Source: CAILZL01 sp963791615
Lineage (GTDB): Bacteria > Pseudomonadota > Gammaproteobacteria > Steroidobacterales > Steroidobacteraceae
Assembly: GCA_963791615.1 (NCBI GenBank)
Contig: CAWBTE010000001.1
Span: forward strand, 1-64,000
Reading direction: 5' to 3'
DNA length: 64,000 bases
This document shows positions 47,075-56,606 of this stretch, one piece after another. Position numbers and translations under genes: made by a program. The number at the start of each line of letters is the position of its first letter. Positions within the stretch are counted from its first letter, which is position 1. The notes below the pieces were generated by a model. That model was not told the origin of the DNA and did not search any database. It worked only from the letters and a program-made list of their open reading frames with translations.

Positions 47075-48295
47075 ATGTTTAAGCGAACCAGCAGCATTCT
47101 GACCAAGCTGATGATCTTCACCGGAGCAATTGTCCTGCCCCTTGTGGTGTCTGCCCAAACCCCGCCGAGCCCGCCCTCCACGCTTTGCCTCGGCGCCAGC
47201 TGCATCGTGCCCAACACATCAGCAACAGGTGAAATAAAATTTCACCCGGGTACCTACCTATGGTACATGCCCGGCTCTGTCAACGGAGTGTCGGGTTACC
47301 GAATTGACCTGGCTACACAGAGAAATCAGTTGTTATCGTTTATCGACAGCATTGCCAGCGAACCTGCGATTCGCGGTATCCAGGTGGCTGTGTACTGGCG
47401 AACCCTTGAAGGTGATACGGCAGGGGATTACTCACCCGGTTTCGCGGCGCTTGACGCGATACTCGCAAAGTGCGCTCAGTATGGAAAGCGGATATCCCTC
47501 AACATCTTTACTGCGCATTTTGGCAACATTCGTGCGCTTGAAGACGTGTACCCGACTTATTTGATAAACAACTATGGAATTACGAATTTTCATGCCCCGC
47601 AAGTTGGCGGAGCGTCACAAATCTGGCAGCAGGCAACGATGGACAGATTTCTGGCGTTAAGCGCCGCTTATGCTGCTCGATACAACAATCACCCCAACTT
47701 CGAAATGTTTGGCGGTGGTGAAACCAGTCTGGCCATTGACAACGGTACAGATGGCTATTCAACCACCACGTTACTTACGCAGTTGCAAAGATTTTTTGTT
47801 GCAGCACGAAAACAATGGCCGAACACAGGGTTAAGACTGGCCGCCAATGACATGGGCTCGGATAGCAACCTCGTCGCACTATTCGCCACAGCTGCCAAGA
47901 ACGCAGTAACGATTGGTGGACCGGACATCTGGCCGGGCGACATTACTCAGGCAGATCGTGTATTTGTGGGCAAGAACAGCAGTGGCGCCAATGCCTACAC
48001 CGACTATCGTGGAACCATTCCCTGGATGTCCGAGGTGCAGTGGCAGTCCTTCAGCGGTCAGTGGACACTACGACAGCTCTATGACGCACCCATGGTCGGC
48101 TACAAGCCAACCAATGGCGACTTCACCATGCCTTCGATGCACCCGAGTTATTTCGTGTGGTATGTCAATGAGGTCAACGGCAATTCATCAACACAGTGGG
48201 CGAACGGCATCCTGCCGCTCATCCGCTCGGTAAATGGGGCCGTCTACTCCACCGATTGCCCGAAGTCCTACGCCAAGGGATGTATTAGCAACTAG
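47075..48295 (+). CDS. secreted glycoside hydrolase-like protein
   Basis: Protein of 406 residues with a signal peptide (MFKRTSSILTKLMIFTGAIV, cleavage after VSA). The mature part looks like a TIM-barrel glycosidase: IRGIQVAVYWRTLEGDTAGDYS (split as IRGIQVAVYWRTLEG), LDAILAKCAQYGKRISLNIF, FEMFGGGETS and MSEVQWQSF, which supply candidate acid/base and nucleophile Glu residues. Three Cys are visible in the mature part. No exact family is assigned. GGGGTGAG precedes the ATG. Being inside a polysaccharide locus, it may trim or release the polymer, like PslG-type enzymes. Confidence 0.72.
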   Translation: MFKRTSSILTKLMIFTGAIVLPLVVSAQTPPSPPSTLCLGASCIVPNTSATGEIKFHPGTYLWYMPGSVNGVSGYRIDLATQRNQLLSFIDSIASEPAIRGIQVAVYWRTLEGDTAGDYSPGFAALDAILAKCAQYGKRISLNIFTAHFGNIRALEDVYPTYLINNYGITNFHAPQVGGASQIWQQATMDRFLALSAAYAARYNNHPNFEMFGGGETSLAIDNGTDGYSTTTLLTQLQRFFVAARKQWPNTGLRLAANDMGSDSNLVALFATAAKNAVTIGGPDIWPGDITQADRVFVGKNSSGANAYTDYRGTIPWMSEVQWQSFSGQWTLRQLYDAPMVGYKPTNGDFTMPSMHPSYFVWYVNEVNGNSSTQWANGILPLIRSVNGAVYSTDCPKSYAKGCISN

Positions 48296-48330
48296 CCCAT
48301 CGGGAAACCAGAACCGGATAGGTGTGTGTC

Positions 48331-48359
48331 GCGATATGCGTTGTAAAAACGCATATCGC
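48331..48359. terminator. strong hairpin after the secreted hydrolase gene
   Basis: GCGATATGCGTT and AACGCATATCGC form a perfect 12-bp stem around GTAAA. It is 36 bp past the hydrolase stop. No T-tract follows, so terminator strength is uncertain. Confidence 0.55.
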
Positions 48360-48477
48360 ACTTCTGACGCCCGTTCAGACACATCAACTATGCTGATGAA
48401 ATGGGCGCTCGTGTATGATCAAGCTGCGCGTCGATGCTGCGCAACCATACCGAATTGCCCACCCCACAGACTAGCTC

Positions 48478-49821
48478 ATGTCACAACTGCCTCTGGCCGC
48501 AAGTGCACAACCGGCACCCAGCGACCCGCGAATCTCAGGACGCCCTTGGCATCGAACGCTGGTAGCGATCCTTGTTCTGGCGTTCCTGGTGCGGGTTGCG
48601 TTTTCACTTGGCATTTCCCGAGGCCTTCTGGATATTCGACCAGAACTCGAGAGTACTGACGGATACCACCTGATTGCACAATCTCTTTATGATGGCCATG
48701 GTTATCGATTCAGCCCTGATAAACCGCTGACATTGCAGCGCGCACCGGCCTACCCGGCATTTCTCCTGGCTATTTTCTCGATCACCGGTGTTGACTATGT
48801 TTGGGTCCAGGTCGCGCAAGCTGCGCTGGGCGCTGTTGGCTGCTGGCTGATATTCTTGCTTGGACGTTGGGTGCTTTCTATCGAATTGGGCCTGATGGCG
48901 GCGCTCCTGTACGCTCTCTACCCGAATTCAATTTTATATTCAGCGCGCCTTTATGCTGAAAACCTTTACTTTCCAGCCTTCCTTGCTTTTGCGTACCTGC
49001 TTTGCCGTGCTTCATTCGAGGGCTCAGTGCGCCACGGCTTCGGAGCCGGCATAGTCTGGGGTGCCGGACTGCTCACGCGAGGGACGCTGCTGCCACTGCC
49101 ATTTGTTTTACCGGTCGGCATTGTGCTGTCACGCTGGCATCGCAGTCCGACTTCACGCTGGCTGCGCTGGAGCCTCCCCGCCCTGCTCGCCGGTATCCTG
49201 GTGCTGATGCCGTGGGCATTGAGAAACCATGCATTGACCGGCCACTTTGTCCCGGTCTCCAGCTGGGCATGGGGCCCCATGTATCAAGGTATGCAAGTTG
49301 CCAAACAGGCGAACCAATGGCAGAACCTGAGCGACCTGGATATGCAGGCCGGGCTTCACATTCGTGAACTCGCGGCACAAGAATTCGGCCGTGACGACGG
49401 CACCGTGATTGCCGTTCCCAGCGACGAAATACGTTACGACGCAATCGCGCGCGATTTGACCCTGACAGAGTGGGCGGATGACCCTGTGGCCGTGGTACTG
49501 CGTGCAATCCGGGGAGTGTTTTACACCTGGTTCTTTGCATTTGGGCCCAGCATGCGACTGGTAAGCCTTGCAGTTCACGTACCGCTGCTGTTGTTGTTCG
49601 TAACTGGCGCAATACAAATGTCCAAGCGCCACCCGGATGCCTTTACGAAGGCGTGGCCCGCCTTGGGACTGATTTTATTTGTAAATGCGTTTTATGCCTT
49701 GGCTTATCCACATGTGCGCTATATGGCACCAGCAATTGCTCTATCTCTCATATTTTCTGCGCTACCGTTACTCACACTTTTCAACAAGAAGCGATCAAGT
49801 CTGTGGCCGCGCACGCTTTAG
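48478..49821 (+). CDS. GT39-family membrane glycosyltransferase
   Basis: GT-C protein of 447 residues. ESTDGYHLIAQSLYDGHGYRF (first-loop Asp, split as ESTDGYHLIAQSL) and LQRAPAYPAFLLAIF are the PMT/ArnT-like loop elements; about ten helices follow. It should transfer from a polyprenyl-phosphate sugar on the periplasmic face. It is one of three GT-C genes in a row with the HAD-UbiA gene. Its 3' end overlaps the next convergent gene by 27 bp. Confidence 0.78.
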   Translation: MSQLPLAASAQPAPSDPRISGRPWHRTLVAILVLAFLVRVAFSLGISRGLLDIRPELESTDGYHLIAQSLYDGHGYRFSPDKPLTLQRAPAYPAFLLAIFSITGVDYVWVQVAQAALGAVGCWLIFLLGRWVLSIELGLMAALLYALYPNSILYSARLYAENLYFPAFLAFAYLLCRASFEGSVRHGFGAGIVWGAGLLTRGTLLPLPFVLPVGIVLSRWHRSPTSRWLRWSLPALLAGILVLMPWALRNHALTGHFVPVSSWAWGPMYQGMQVAKQANQWQNLSDLDMQAGLHIRELAAQEFGRDDGTVIAVPSDEIRYDAIARDLTLTEWADDPVAVVLRAIRGVFYTWFFAFGPSMRLVSLAVHVPLLLLFVTGAIQMSKRHPDAFTKAWPALGLILFVNAFYALAYPHVRYMAPAIALSLIFSALPLLTLFNKKRSSLWPRTL

Positions 49822-51186
49822 TTGAGCAAAAAATGTCCATCCAATACAGCCCAAAATAGCCCAAGCAAACTCACCCTGCGACCTAAGTCTGGATGGAGCG
49901 TAGGCAACAACCTGAGATGTCGCGAGCACGTAAAACGGCAGAATCATCAGGAACGCTATAGCCCAGCGCCGGGTTAAAGAATTTGTGGCCACCCTTAGTT
50001 GCGAGCCTAACCTAAACATGGAAACATAAGCGCCCACTACGCCAATTGTCACGAAGGCAAAGGCACACGCCCCCAGTACTCCAGCGATAATGGTTCCGGG
50101 CGCTACTTTTAAACCGTGAACAAGCATTCGCCACATCCCATGATTAGTTAGTTGCGCCCGCCATCCAGTCAATGGGTCCTGTAGTTGTATACGTGCCTCT
50201 GCGCCAAATCCAAGCAGGTCAACATACAGACGGCCTATACCTGAGTCCGCAATCAGTACCAGGGTGTTTTTACCGTAGAGATTGGCAAACCCGGCAGGAT
50301 AAGTACTGACGTAACCAAGATATTGTGGAATTGTTAGTCTCCCAGGCAGCCATGCGGGTGGACTGCCATCCGGCAACGACAAACCCTCGCTAAGCAGCAC
50401 CTTCGCCGTACTTTGCGAAAGATTGAGGCCAAGATCCTGATGTGACTCGCCAAGGCCAAATCGACCAGTCTGGGATAGCATGCAAAGCCCCCAGAGCACG
50501 AAAGGCACAAAACCGGAAACAACAAAGCCAGCAACGCGGCTCACATCACTACGTTGACGCCTGATCAAGATAAGCAGTACTGCCGCAACCAAGGGCAGAG
50601 GAACTAAAGCAGGACGAACCAACCCAGCGAGACCGAACCACAGGCCACTCGCAATCCATGGAGCCAATCGTTCACCCGATTCAAGCGCGTACAGGAATCC
50701 TGCTACACCAAAGATCAGAAATGGATTTGAAAATGCTTCGGATAACAACTGATGTGGGAACGCAAGACTCTGCGGCAGAAAGGCATAGACAAGTCCTGAC
50801 GCAATCGCAATCCGTCTGGAAGGAACTGTTCTCAGAGCAATGTGAACCACACACACGGCCGCTGACACCGCCAAAATGCTCTGAACAACAGTAGTTCCCA
50901 ACCTGCCGATGCTCCAGAACAGGGCCGCATGTAATCCATAATCACCGATATTTCCCTGAGCCGCCAAAGTTTGCAGAAAGCCATCGAACGTCCGGCTTGC
51001 TTCGATAAGTGCAACCATATTGCCGAATCGCTGCTGCGCCCTATCCGCTCTGAAGAATCCGTCTCCCCCCAACATATCCAATAGCAGCAACACCAAATGT
51101 GTCGCAGCGACAACACATCCAACCAACCAGTAAGCCCGCGCTCTGGCTGATGATTCCGAAGAGGGCGTGTCCATTTCATTTCGCAT
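49795..51186 (-). CDS. GT-C-like membrane protein
   Basis: Protein of about 463 residues with about ten helices. The first loop region (GGDGFFRADRAQQRFGNMVAL, split at RADRAQQRF) and SEAFSNPFLIFGVAGFLYALE resemble GT-C proteins, and a periplasmic loop near 245-310 could be the acceptor site. ATG at 51186 or 51174. It lies on the opposite strand to its two neighbours. Assignment rests on topology and context. Confidence 0.62.
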   Translation of the reverse strand: MRNEMDTPSSESSARARAYWLVGCVVAATHLVLLLLDMLGGDGFFRADRAQQRFGNMVALIEASRTFDGFLQTLAAQGNIGDYGLHAALFWSIGRLGTTVVQSILAVSAAVCVVHIALRTVPSRRIAIASGLVYAFLPQSLAFPHQLLSEAFSNPFLIFGVAGFLYALESGERLAPWIASGLWFGLAGLVRPALVPLPLVAAVLLILIRRQRSDVSRVAGFVVSGFVPFVLWGLCMLSQTGRFGLGESHQDLGLNLSQSTAKVLLSEGLSLPDGSPPAWLPGRLTIPQYLGYVSTYPAGFANLYGKNTLVLIADSGIGRLYVDLLGFGAEARIQLQDPLTGWRAQLTNHGMWRMLVHGLKVAPGTIIAGVLGACAFAFVTIGVVGAYVSMFRLGSQLRVATNSLTRRWAIAFLMILPFYVLATSQVVAYAPSRLRSQGEFAWAILGCIGWTFFAQLKRARPQT

Positions 51187-51363
51187 AGGGTCTGAAGCAC
51201 ATTTCCAAGCGTAGATCGTCCCACCCACGATAGCTTTTTTAATAGCTTATGTCCTCCAAAAAGTGAATCTACGTCGCATGATCTGAACGTCGAAACACTA
51301 CCCTACCGAACGACTCTGCTATCCTTGCAATCTCGGCCAATAGAATCCGATCGTCAGTTATTG

Positions 51364-52728
51364 ATGATGCCTAACCCACTAACATTTCTCGCAAGAATCC
51401 ACCCCTTGCGCCTGATCGCAGCCATTACGCTAATGAAGGCGTTGGCATTTTTTGCAATCCTGCCCCTGTTTTCGCAGTACATTTCAGCATATTACAGCAT
51501 CGATTTTGCGGATAATTATGAGCTGCTTGGCAAGAGCCTGGCAAACGGCAACGGCTACCGGTTTACAGCTGATACTGCCGCCACCTTAATGAGGGAGCCA
51601 GGTTATCCCTTGTTTCTGGGAGCACTATTTTCCGTATTCGGCTTTAGCCTCAATGCCGCACGCATCGCTAATCTGGTCTTTTCGTTTATCGCAGCATCCC
51701 TTGTTGCAAAGGTTGCGGGTCGCTTGTCGGAAGGAAAGCTGGCACCACGACTGGCCCCCGCACTGCTTCTATGCCATCCGGGCATGGTTGTGGCGGAATT
51801 GCGCGGCGGCGTGGAATGCCTGTTTGCCATGCTGCTGATGTTTTTCTTTGTAGCCATATACAAGGCTATGCAAAGCCGTCAGTGGCGACATTTTTTTCTG
51901 GCAGGCCTTGTCCTTGGCATTACCTCAACAGTAAGAAGCACTGCACTCCTGTTTCCGGCGTTCCTATTGCCGTACTTCTTCTTTCTGGAGCGTATGCGCC
52001 CACGCCTAGGCATTACACTCGCCAGAATTGCGCTGATAGCTATTGGCGCCTCCTTGGTGCTAACGCCATGGATAGTTCGGAATTACGCGCTTTCCGGGCA
52101 CTTCGTCCCCACTGCAAGCGTGGCTGGCGTATCTGCTCATTCAGGACAGTACATATGCACACACATGACCCTGGAAACGAATTTGGTTGATGTCGACCGG
52201 GATGCCGCCCTGGAACGTGCGGCGCTGGCACGAAATCAGGGGTTCCGTTTCAAGGAAGTCGGCACGATCTATTACCTCTACTTCTTCAATGTCCAGGACG
52301 AACTGGCTTTTAATAGCTTCCTGGGAAAACTGGTATTCGACAGATACCTGCAGTCCCCATCCTTACTGGCAACGTGCATCGGAAAAAATGCGTTTCATTT
52401 CTGGTTTTCCAGCAAAACCTGGACAGCAACAGCGCTAAATTCCTTGGTACAGCTTCCCTATATCATGCTGGCGATCGCCGGCTTGATTATCGGGTTGCGC
52501 AGTAAGCAATCCTCCGGTGTTGCGCTCTTGGGTTTGTTCCTGCTTTATAGCCTGGGCGTATACCTCCCAATTCTGGCGCAAGCCCGCTACAGCCTTCAGC
52601 TGATGCCGATCTTGTCTATTCTGGGCGCGCTGGCGCTCTCACGGTGGTATCAATCTCAAGCACCCATCGTGGCGAAAACCGAGCTAACCAGCATCACCAG
52701 TGGGCGCACGAATGATCCCGCCAATTGA
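51364..52728 (+). CDS. GT39-family membrane glycosyltransferase
   Basis: GT-C protein of about 454 residues. FADNYELLGKSLANGNGYRF gives the first-loop Asp and TLMREPGYPLFLGALF the second element; about ten helices follow. It closely resembles the plus-strand GT39 at 48478 in layout. The HAD-UbiA gene starts inside its 3' end (overlap 17 bp), so the two are coupled. Confidence 0.78.
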   Translation: MMPNPLTFLARIHPLRLIAAITLMKALAFFAILPLFSQYISAYYSIDFADNYELLGKSLANGNGYRFTADTAATLMREPGYPLFLGALFSVFGFSLNAARIANLVFSFIAASLVAKVAGRLSEGKLAPRLAPALLLCHPGMVVAELRGGVECLFAMLLMFFFVAIYKAMQSRQWRHFFLAGLVLGITSTVRSTALLFPAFLLPYFFFLERMRPRLGITLARIALIAIGASLVLTPWIVRNYALSGHFVPTASVAGVSAHSGQYICTHMTLETNLVDVDRDAALERAALARNQGFRFKEVGTIYYLYFFNVQDELAFNSFLGKLVFDRYLQSPSLLATCIGKNAFHFWFSSKTWTATALNSLVQLPYIMLAIAGLIIGLRSKQSSGVALLGLFLLYSLGVYLPILAQARYSLQLMPILSILGALALSRWYQSQAPIVAKTELTSITSGRTNDPAN

Positions 52729-54172
52729 CAAAAACACAAGTGATGAGGCGCTGACCAATGAAGTGCCATTGTGTGTGGATCTTGACGGTACGTTGATCAA
52801 ATCGGATGTACTTGTTGAAGGATTCCTGCGTTGCATCAAGCTGGATTTTCGGTTTATTGTCATTGCAATTTTTTACCTGATTATCGGCAGGGCACGACTG
52901 AAAGCAGAGATCGCGCGCCGGCACACGCTGGATGTCAATCTACTGCCGTTCAATTCAGAGCTACTGGAATGGCTGCGGCTAGAACATCAAGCAGGTCGCC
53001 GCCTAATATTATGCACAGCCGCCAACCGCATAGTTGCCGAGGAAATCGCAGCGCATATAGGAATATTCGAGGAGACAATTGCAAGCGACTCGATGACGAA
53101 TTTGTCTGGCCGCCATAAAGCCGAAGCACTGGAAGTCCGATTCGGAAAATGCGGATTTGACTATGCAGGCAACGAGCTCAAGGACATCTACGTCTGGGAG
53201 CGGGCTCGCAGAGCAGTCGTAGTAGACCCCACATTCAGGCTCCGGTGGCAACTCAAGAAAATACCGAAGATCGAACGTATTTTTTCGGAACGAAACAGGT
53301 CATTGATGCACTGGATACGTGCATTCCGGCTACATCAGTGGGCCAAGAACCTGCTCATATTCGTTCCGGCAGTTGTCTCGCATCAAATATTTGAAGTGGC
53401 AGTTGCCAAAGCAGCGCTGGTCGCATTCGTCTGTTTTGGCGCATGTGCATCATCGACCTATGTAGTCAACGATTTGCTGGATCTTGACGCAGACAGGACT
53501 CACGCGCGAAAACGATCACGGCCTTTTGCCTCAGGAGCGATACCGCTGACGCATGGCATGGTGGGCGCTATCACACTCCTGGCAGCAGGACTTTCAACTG
53601 CTATTCTGACTCTCGGCAGCATGTTTGTCGCAATCCTGTTGCTCTATTTGGTCGGAACAATATGGTACTCATGGACGCTAAAACGCATAGCAATGGTGGA
53701 TGTATTGACATTGGCCGGTCTATATACGATTCGCGTAATTGCCGGCAGTGCAGCCATCAACGTTGAACCCTCATTCTGGCTACTCGCATTTTCGATGTTC
53801 ATGTTTCTGAGTCTGGCCTTGGTAAAACGCTACACTGAATTGCGCGCTGTTTTTGTTTCTGGCCGTGCAGAAGCTACAGGCAGAGGGTACACCACAGAAG
53901 ACTTGTCACTGCTGCTCTCCTACGGCTCTGCTGCCGGCTTGATCAGCGTGCTAGTTCTAGCTCTATATGTGAATGAGGGAACAGAAAATCTATACCAATA
54001 CCCAAAAATCCTGTGGCTGCTATGCCCGCTCATGCTGTACTGGATCAGCAGAGTTTGGCGTAAGACGCACCGTGGTGAACTTCACGATGATCCGGTTGTG
54101 TTCGCCATCAAAGACAGACCGAGTCTGCTTGTAGTTTCCTTGTGTATAGTCCTGGTATTCCTTGCCATATAA
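52712..54172 (+). CDS. HAD hydrolase-UbiA prenyltransferase fusion (DPPR synthase-like)
   Basis: Protein of 486 residues. The N-terminal HAD domain has CVDLDGTLIKSD (Asp23, Asp25), ILCTAANR and a Lys in GRHKAEAL. From about 200 a UbiA membrane domain follows: NDLLDLDADRTHARKRSRP (253-271, the first Asp-rich motif) and YSWTLKRIAMVDVLTLAGLY with a second Asp site. Related fusions put phosphoribose on a polyprenyl phosphate and dephosphorylate it, making lipid-linked pentose donors for GT-C enzymes. ATG at 52712 preferred over GTG 52700. DprE-type epimerase genes are not seen here. Confidence 0.82.
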   Translation: MIPPIDKNTSDEALTNEVPLCVDLDGTLIKSDVLVEGFLRCIKLDFRFIVIAIFYLIIGRARLKAEIARRHTLDVNLLPFNSELLEWLRLEHQAGRRLILCTAANRIVAEEIAAHIGIFEETIASDSMTNLSGRHKAEALEVRFGKCGFDYAGNELKDIYVWERARRAVVVDPTFRLRWQLKKIPKIERIFSERNRSLMHWIRAFRLHQWAKNLLIFVPAVVSHQIFEVAVAKAALVAFVCFGACASSTYVVNDLLDLDADRTHARKRSRPFASGAIPLTHGMVGAITLLAAGLSTAILTLGSMFVAILLLYLVGTIWYSWTLKRIAMVDVLTLAGLYTIRVIAGSAAINVEPSFWLLAFSMFMFLSLALVKRYTELRAVFVSGRAEATGRGYTTEDLSLLLSYGSAAGLISVLVLALYVNEGTENLYQYPKILWLLCPLMLYWISRVWRKTHRGELHDDPVVFAIKDRPSLLVVSLCIVLVFLAI

Positions 54173-54221
54173 ATCACGAGGCGGATCCACACTACGACAA
54201 CTGGACGACTCGCTCATTCTC

Positions 54222-55316
54222 TCAAGTAATAACTGAGCGATAAACATTCAGTGTCTGTGCCGCGACCCGATCCCAATCGTAATGCTCGACTACCCATTGA
54301 CGGCACGCTTGACGTGCCGCTTCTTCATGCGGCGAGTCAGCGAACCGACTTAGCGCAGCAGATAGCTCCTGCACATTACCCATGTGAAAGTAGCACTTCT
54401 CATCCAGACCCAATTCCAGGTTAGCCGGTATGTCACTGGCAAGCACCGGCAGACCATAACTGAGCGCTTCCAGTAACGCGATGGGCAATCCTTCGTTTGC
54501 GGAGGGCAGCACGAACCCGCCAGCATGTGAATACAACTGCGCGAGAGGCACGCCCTTCAGAAACCCTGGCTGTACAACGTCATTTTCAGCCTGGCTGCGC
54601 ACTGATTGCGAGTATGTACTGGCATCGAACCCGCCCACCAAGACCAGTTTCCAACCCGACGGACGGGCTGCGACATATGCGTTGATCAAATCAAGTTGCC
54701 GCTTTTCGGGGGCAATACGACCAACGTTCAAAAAATACCTGCCGGGCTGCAAACCAAAGCGCAACACGTGATCACACTCACGCGCCGGTTCAACCGGATT
54801 CACGCCATTGGGAATGAGCACCGCATCACGGCCGTACTTTGTGCGGATCAACTCAACCACTACTTTCGAGATTGCAATCTGTGCGTGTGACCAGGTAATG
54901 CCGACACGCTCGCCGGTGCGGAGAAACCAGCGCGCCACCCGGCCCCACTTCTCATGCTCATAGTTCTGGCTGTGATAAGTCACAACGACCTTCAATCCCA
55001 GACAACGTGCGATCGGCGTGACAATCGCAGGGCCAATGGAATGGATGTGCAGGATATCCGGCCGTGTGAACCCCGCATACAGCACGCCCAGCAAGGAGTG
55101 AACCAGCGCTTCCAGTCCAGCGCGGCGCGGTGCCCACAGGCGGCGAAGCTTGATCGCACCGAATGCACGTGTGCCGCGCGGTACAAATGGCGTCCGCACC
55201 AGAACCTCCACCTCACAACCCAAAGCCGCCAACCGGGCATAGAGTTGTTCGGCATGGGTCTCCACTCCGCCTTGCACATTAGGCATCCCCCGGATGCCCA
55301 GAACCATGACTTTCAG
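54222..55316 (-). CDS. family 4 glycosyltransferase, intact, probable CTG start
   Basis: GT4 protein of about 364 residues. MVLGIRGMPNVQGGVETHAEQ opens it, followed by ITWSHAQIAISK, FLNVGRIAPEKRQLDLI, PGFLKGVPLAQLYSHAGGFVLPS and NEGLPIALLEALSYGLPVLAS. The family usually begins MKVLVLGIRG. CTG at 55316 would give MKVMVLGIRG and has AAGGAGG seven bases upstream; the first ATG is three codons later (55307). It is the last of four GT4 genes in the flippase operon. Confidence 0.85.
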   Translation of the reverse strand: MKVMVLGIRGMPNVQGGVETHAEQLYARLAALGCEVEVLVRTPFVPRGTRAFGAIKLRRLWAPRRAGLEALVHSLLGVLYAGFTRPDILHIHSIGPAIVTPIARCLGLKVVVTYHSQNYEHEKWGRVARWFLRTGERVGITWSHAQIAISKVVVELIRTKYGRDAVLIPNGVNPVEPARECDHVLRFGLQPGRYFLNVGRIAPEKRQLDLINAYVAARPSGWKLVLVGGFDASTYSQSVRSQAENDVVQPGFLKGVPLAQLYSHAGGFVLPSANEGLPIALLEALSYGLPVLASDIPANLELGLDEKCYFHMGNVQELSAALSRFADSPHEEAARQACRQWVVEHYDWDRVAAQTLNVYRSVIT

Positions 55317-55328
55317 AATGCGCCCTCC

Positions 55329-56604
55329 TTAAGGTGCCGCGTGCACAAATGCGTGCCGCAGCGTAGCCTCGATACCCGCCACACCCAGCTCAGCATAAAT
55401 GCCGAGAATGCGTTCGCGATACCTGGCAGCGGTAAAGTCATTTTCAATCCAAGCCTGTGGCTGCACGCCCCATATCAGACACCTCAGCGTCGGTGCGATT
55501 GGTCATATCGCGTCAATGCTCGCAGCCAGCGAATCGACATCGCCGCTGTTGAAAGCAAGACCGGTTTCATTCTCGCGGATCAGCTCCGGAATGCCGCCAA
55601 TGCGTGCACCGATCGACCGGCTTGCCCATGGAATACGCCTCCAGAATACTGAGCGGCGCATTTTCATACCATTCGGATGGCAGGATAACCGCACGGGCGT
55701 TGCGAATGGCATCGTGCAGCGGCTGCGCCGGTGAGATAGCCCAGAAACGTCACATTGGCCTGCAACTGTGCGGCCAACGCCTGTAGTTCATCGGCTTGCG
55801 GACCCGGTTCCGGCCAATTGCAGGCTGCGACCCGGAAGCCGCCGTCGCACGAATCAATGTGGCCAATCCTTTCTCCCGCGACAAGCGCCCGACATACAAA
55901 ACGCCTTGCCGGGCTGGTATTGCGGTTCAAGGCGATCGACATCGACAAAATTGGGCACATGACTGAAACTTGGCACGCGGAAAACCCCACTCCACAAATT
56001 TCTCGATGTAGAACCGGCTGGGTACAACGAAACAATTGACGCAATCAAGATAAGATCCCAACCACCTGTGCAGCACGGCTTCTGTCCACACGATGGCGCT
56101 CATCGCCAGTGAACCCTTCAGGCATCGATGGGTGACCACGTTGTAGAACTTGCCACCGCGACAACGCTCACATATTCCGTCGGTGGCCAGCATGCTGTAT
56201 GCCGGACAGGCAAGCTTCAGGTCATGCAGCGTCAACACTGTCGGCACACCGCGCTGCTTCAGCAAACTCAGGATGGACGGCGAGATGTGATGATAAATAT
56301 TGTGTCCGTGACAAACGTCGGGGCGGGTCTCGTCCAGCAGGCGTCCGAGTTTTCGCCGCGCTTCAAATGAATAAATAACTTTTGGCACTCGTATCAGTTT
56401 TTCGCGCAAAGAATAGTCGGAGCCAAGCTCAATTTCGTCAATGAAATAACTCGACCACGGGGTAGGCAAATTCTTCGGATGGTGCATCGAGAATGGCACC
56501 ACACGCCAATCCTGCGACTCAAACATGCGATTGTGTTCGAGGAACACCGTCTCGGCGCCGCCTCGATAGTAGTGATAGTTGTTTATGGATAAGAGTGTCG
56601 CCAT
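55329..56604 (-). pseudogene. family 4 glycosyltransferase, frameshifted at several points
   Basis: ATG at 56604 opens MATLLSINNYHYYRGGAETV and stays in frame to about 55960. Then homology moves between frames: a VLYVGRLSREKG-type segment near 55880, ARIGGIPELIRENETGLAF near 55560, and ERILGIYAELGVAGIEATLR to the stop at 55329. At least four indels occur. The stop region also contains the ribosome site of the next gene. In each frame the protein sequence is intact, so sequencing error is likely. Confidence 0.75.
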
Positions 56605-56606
56605 GC

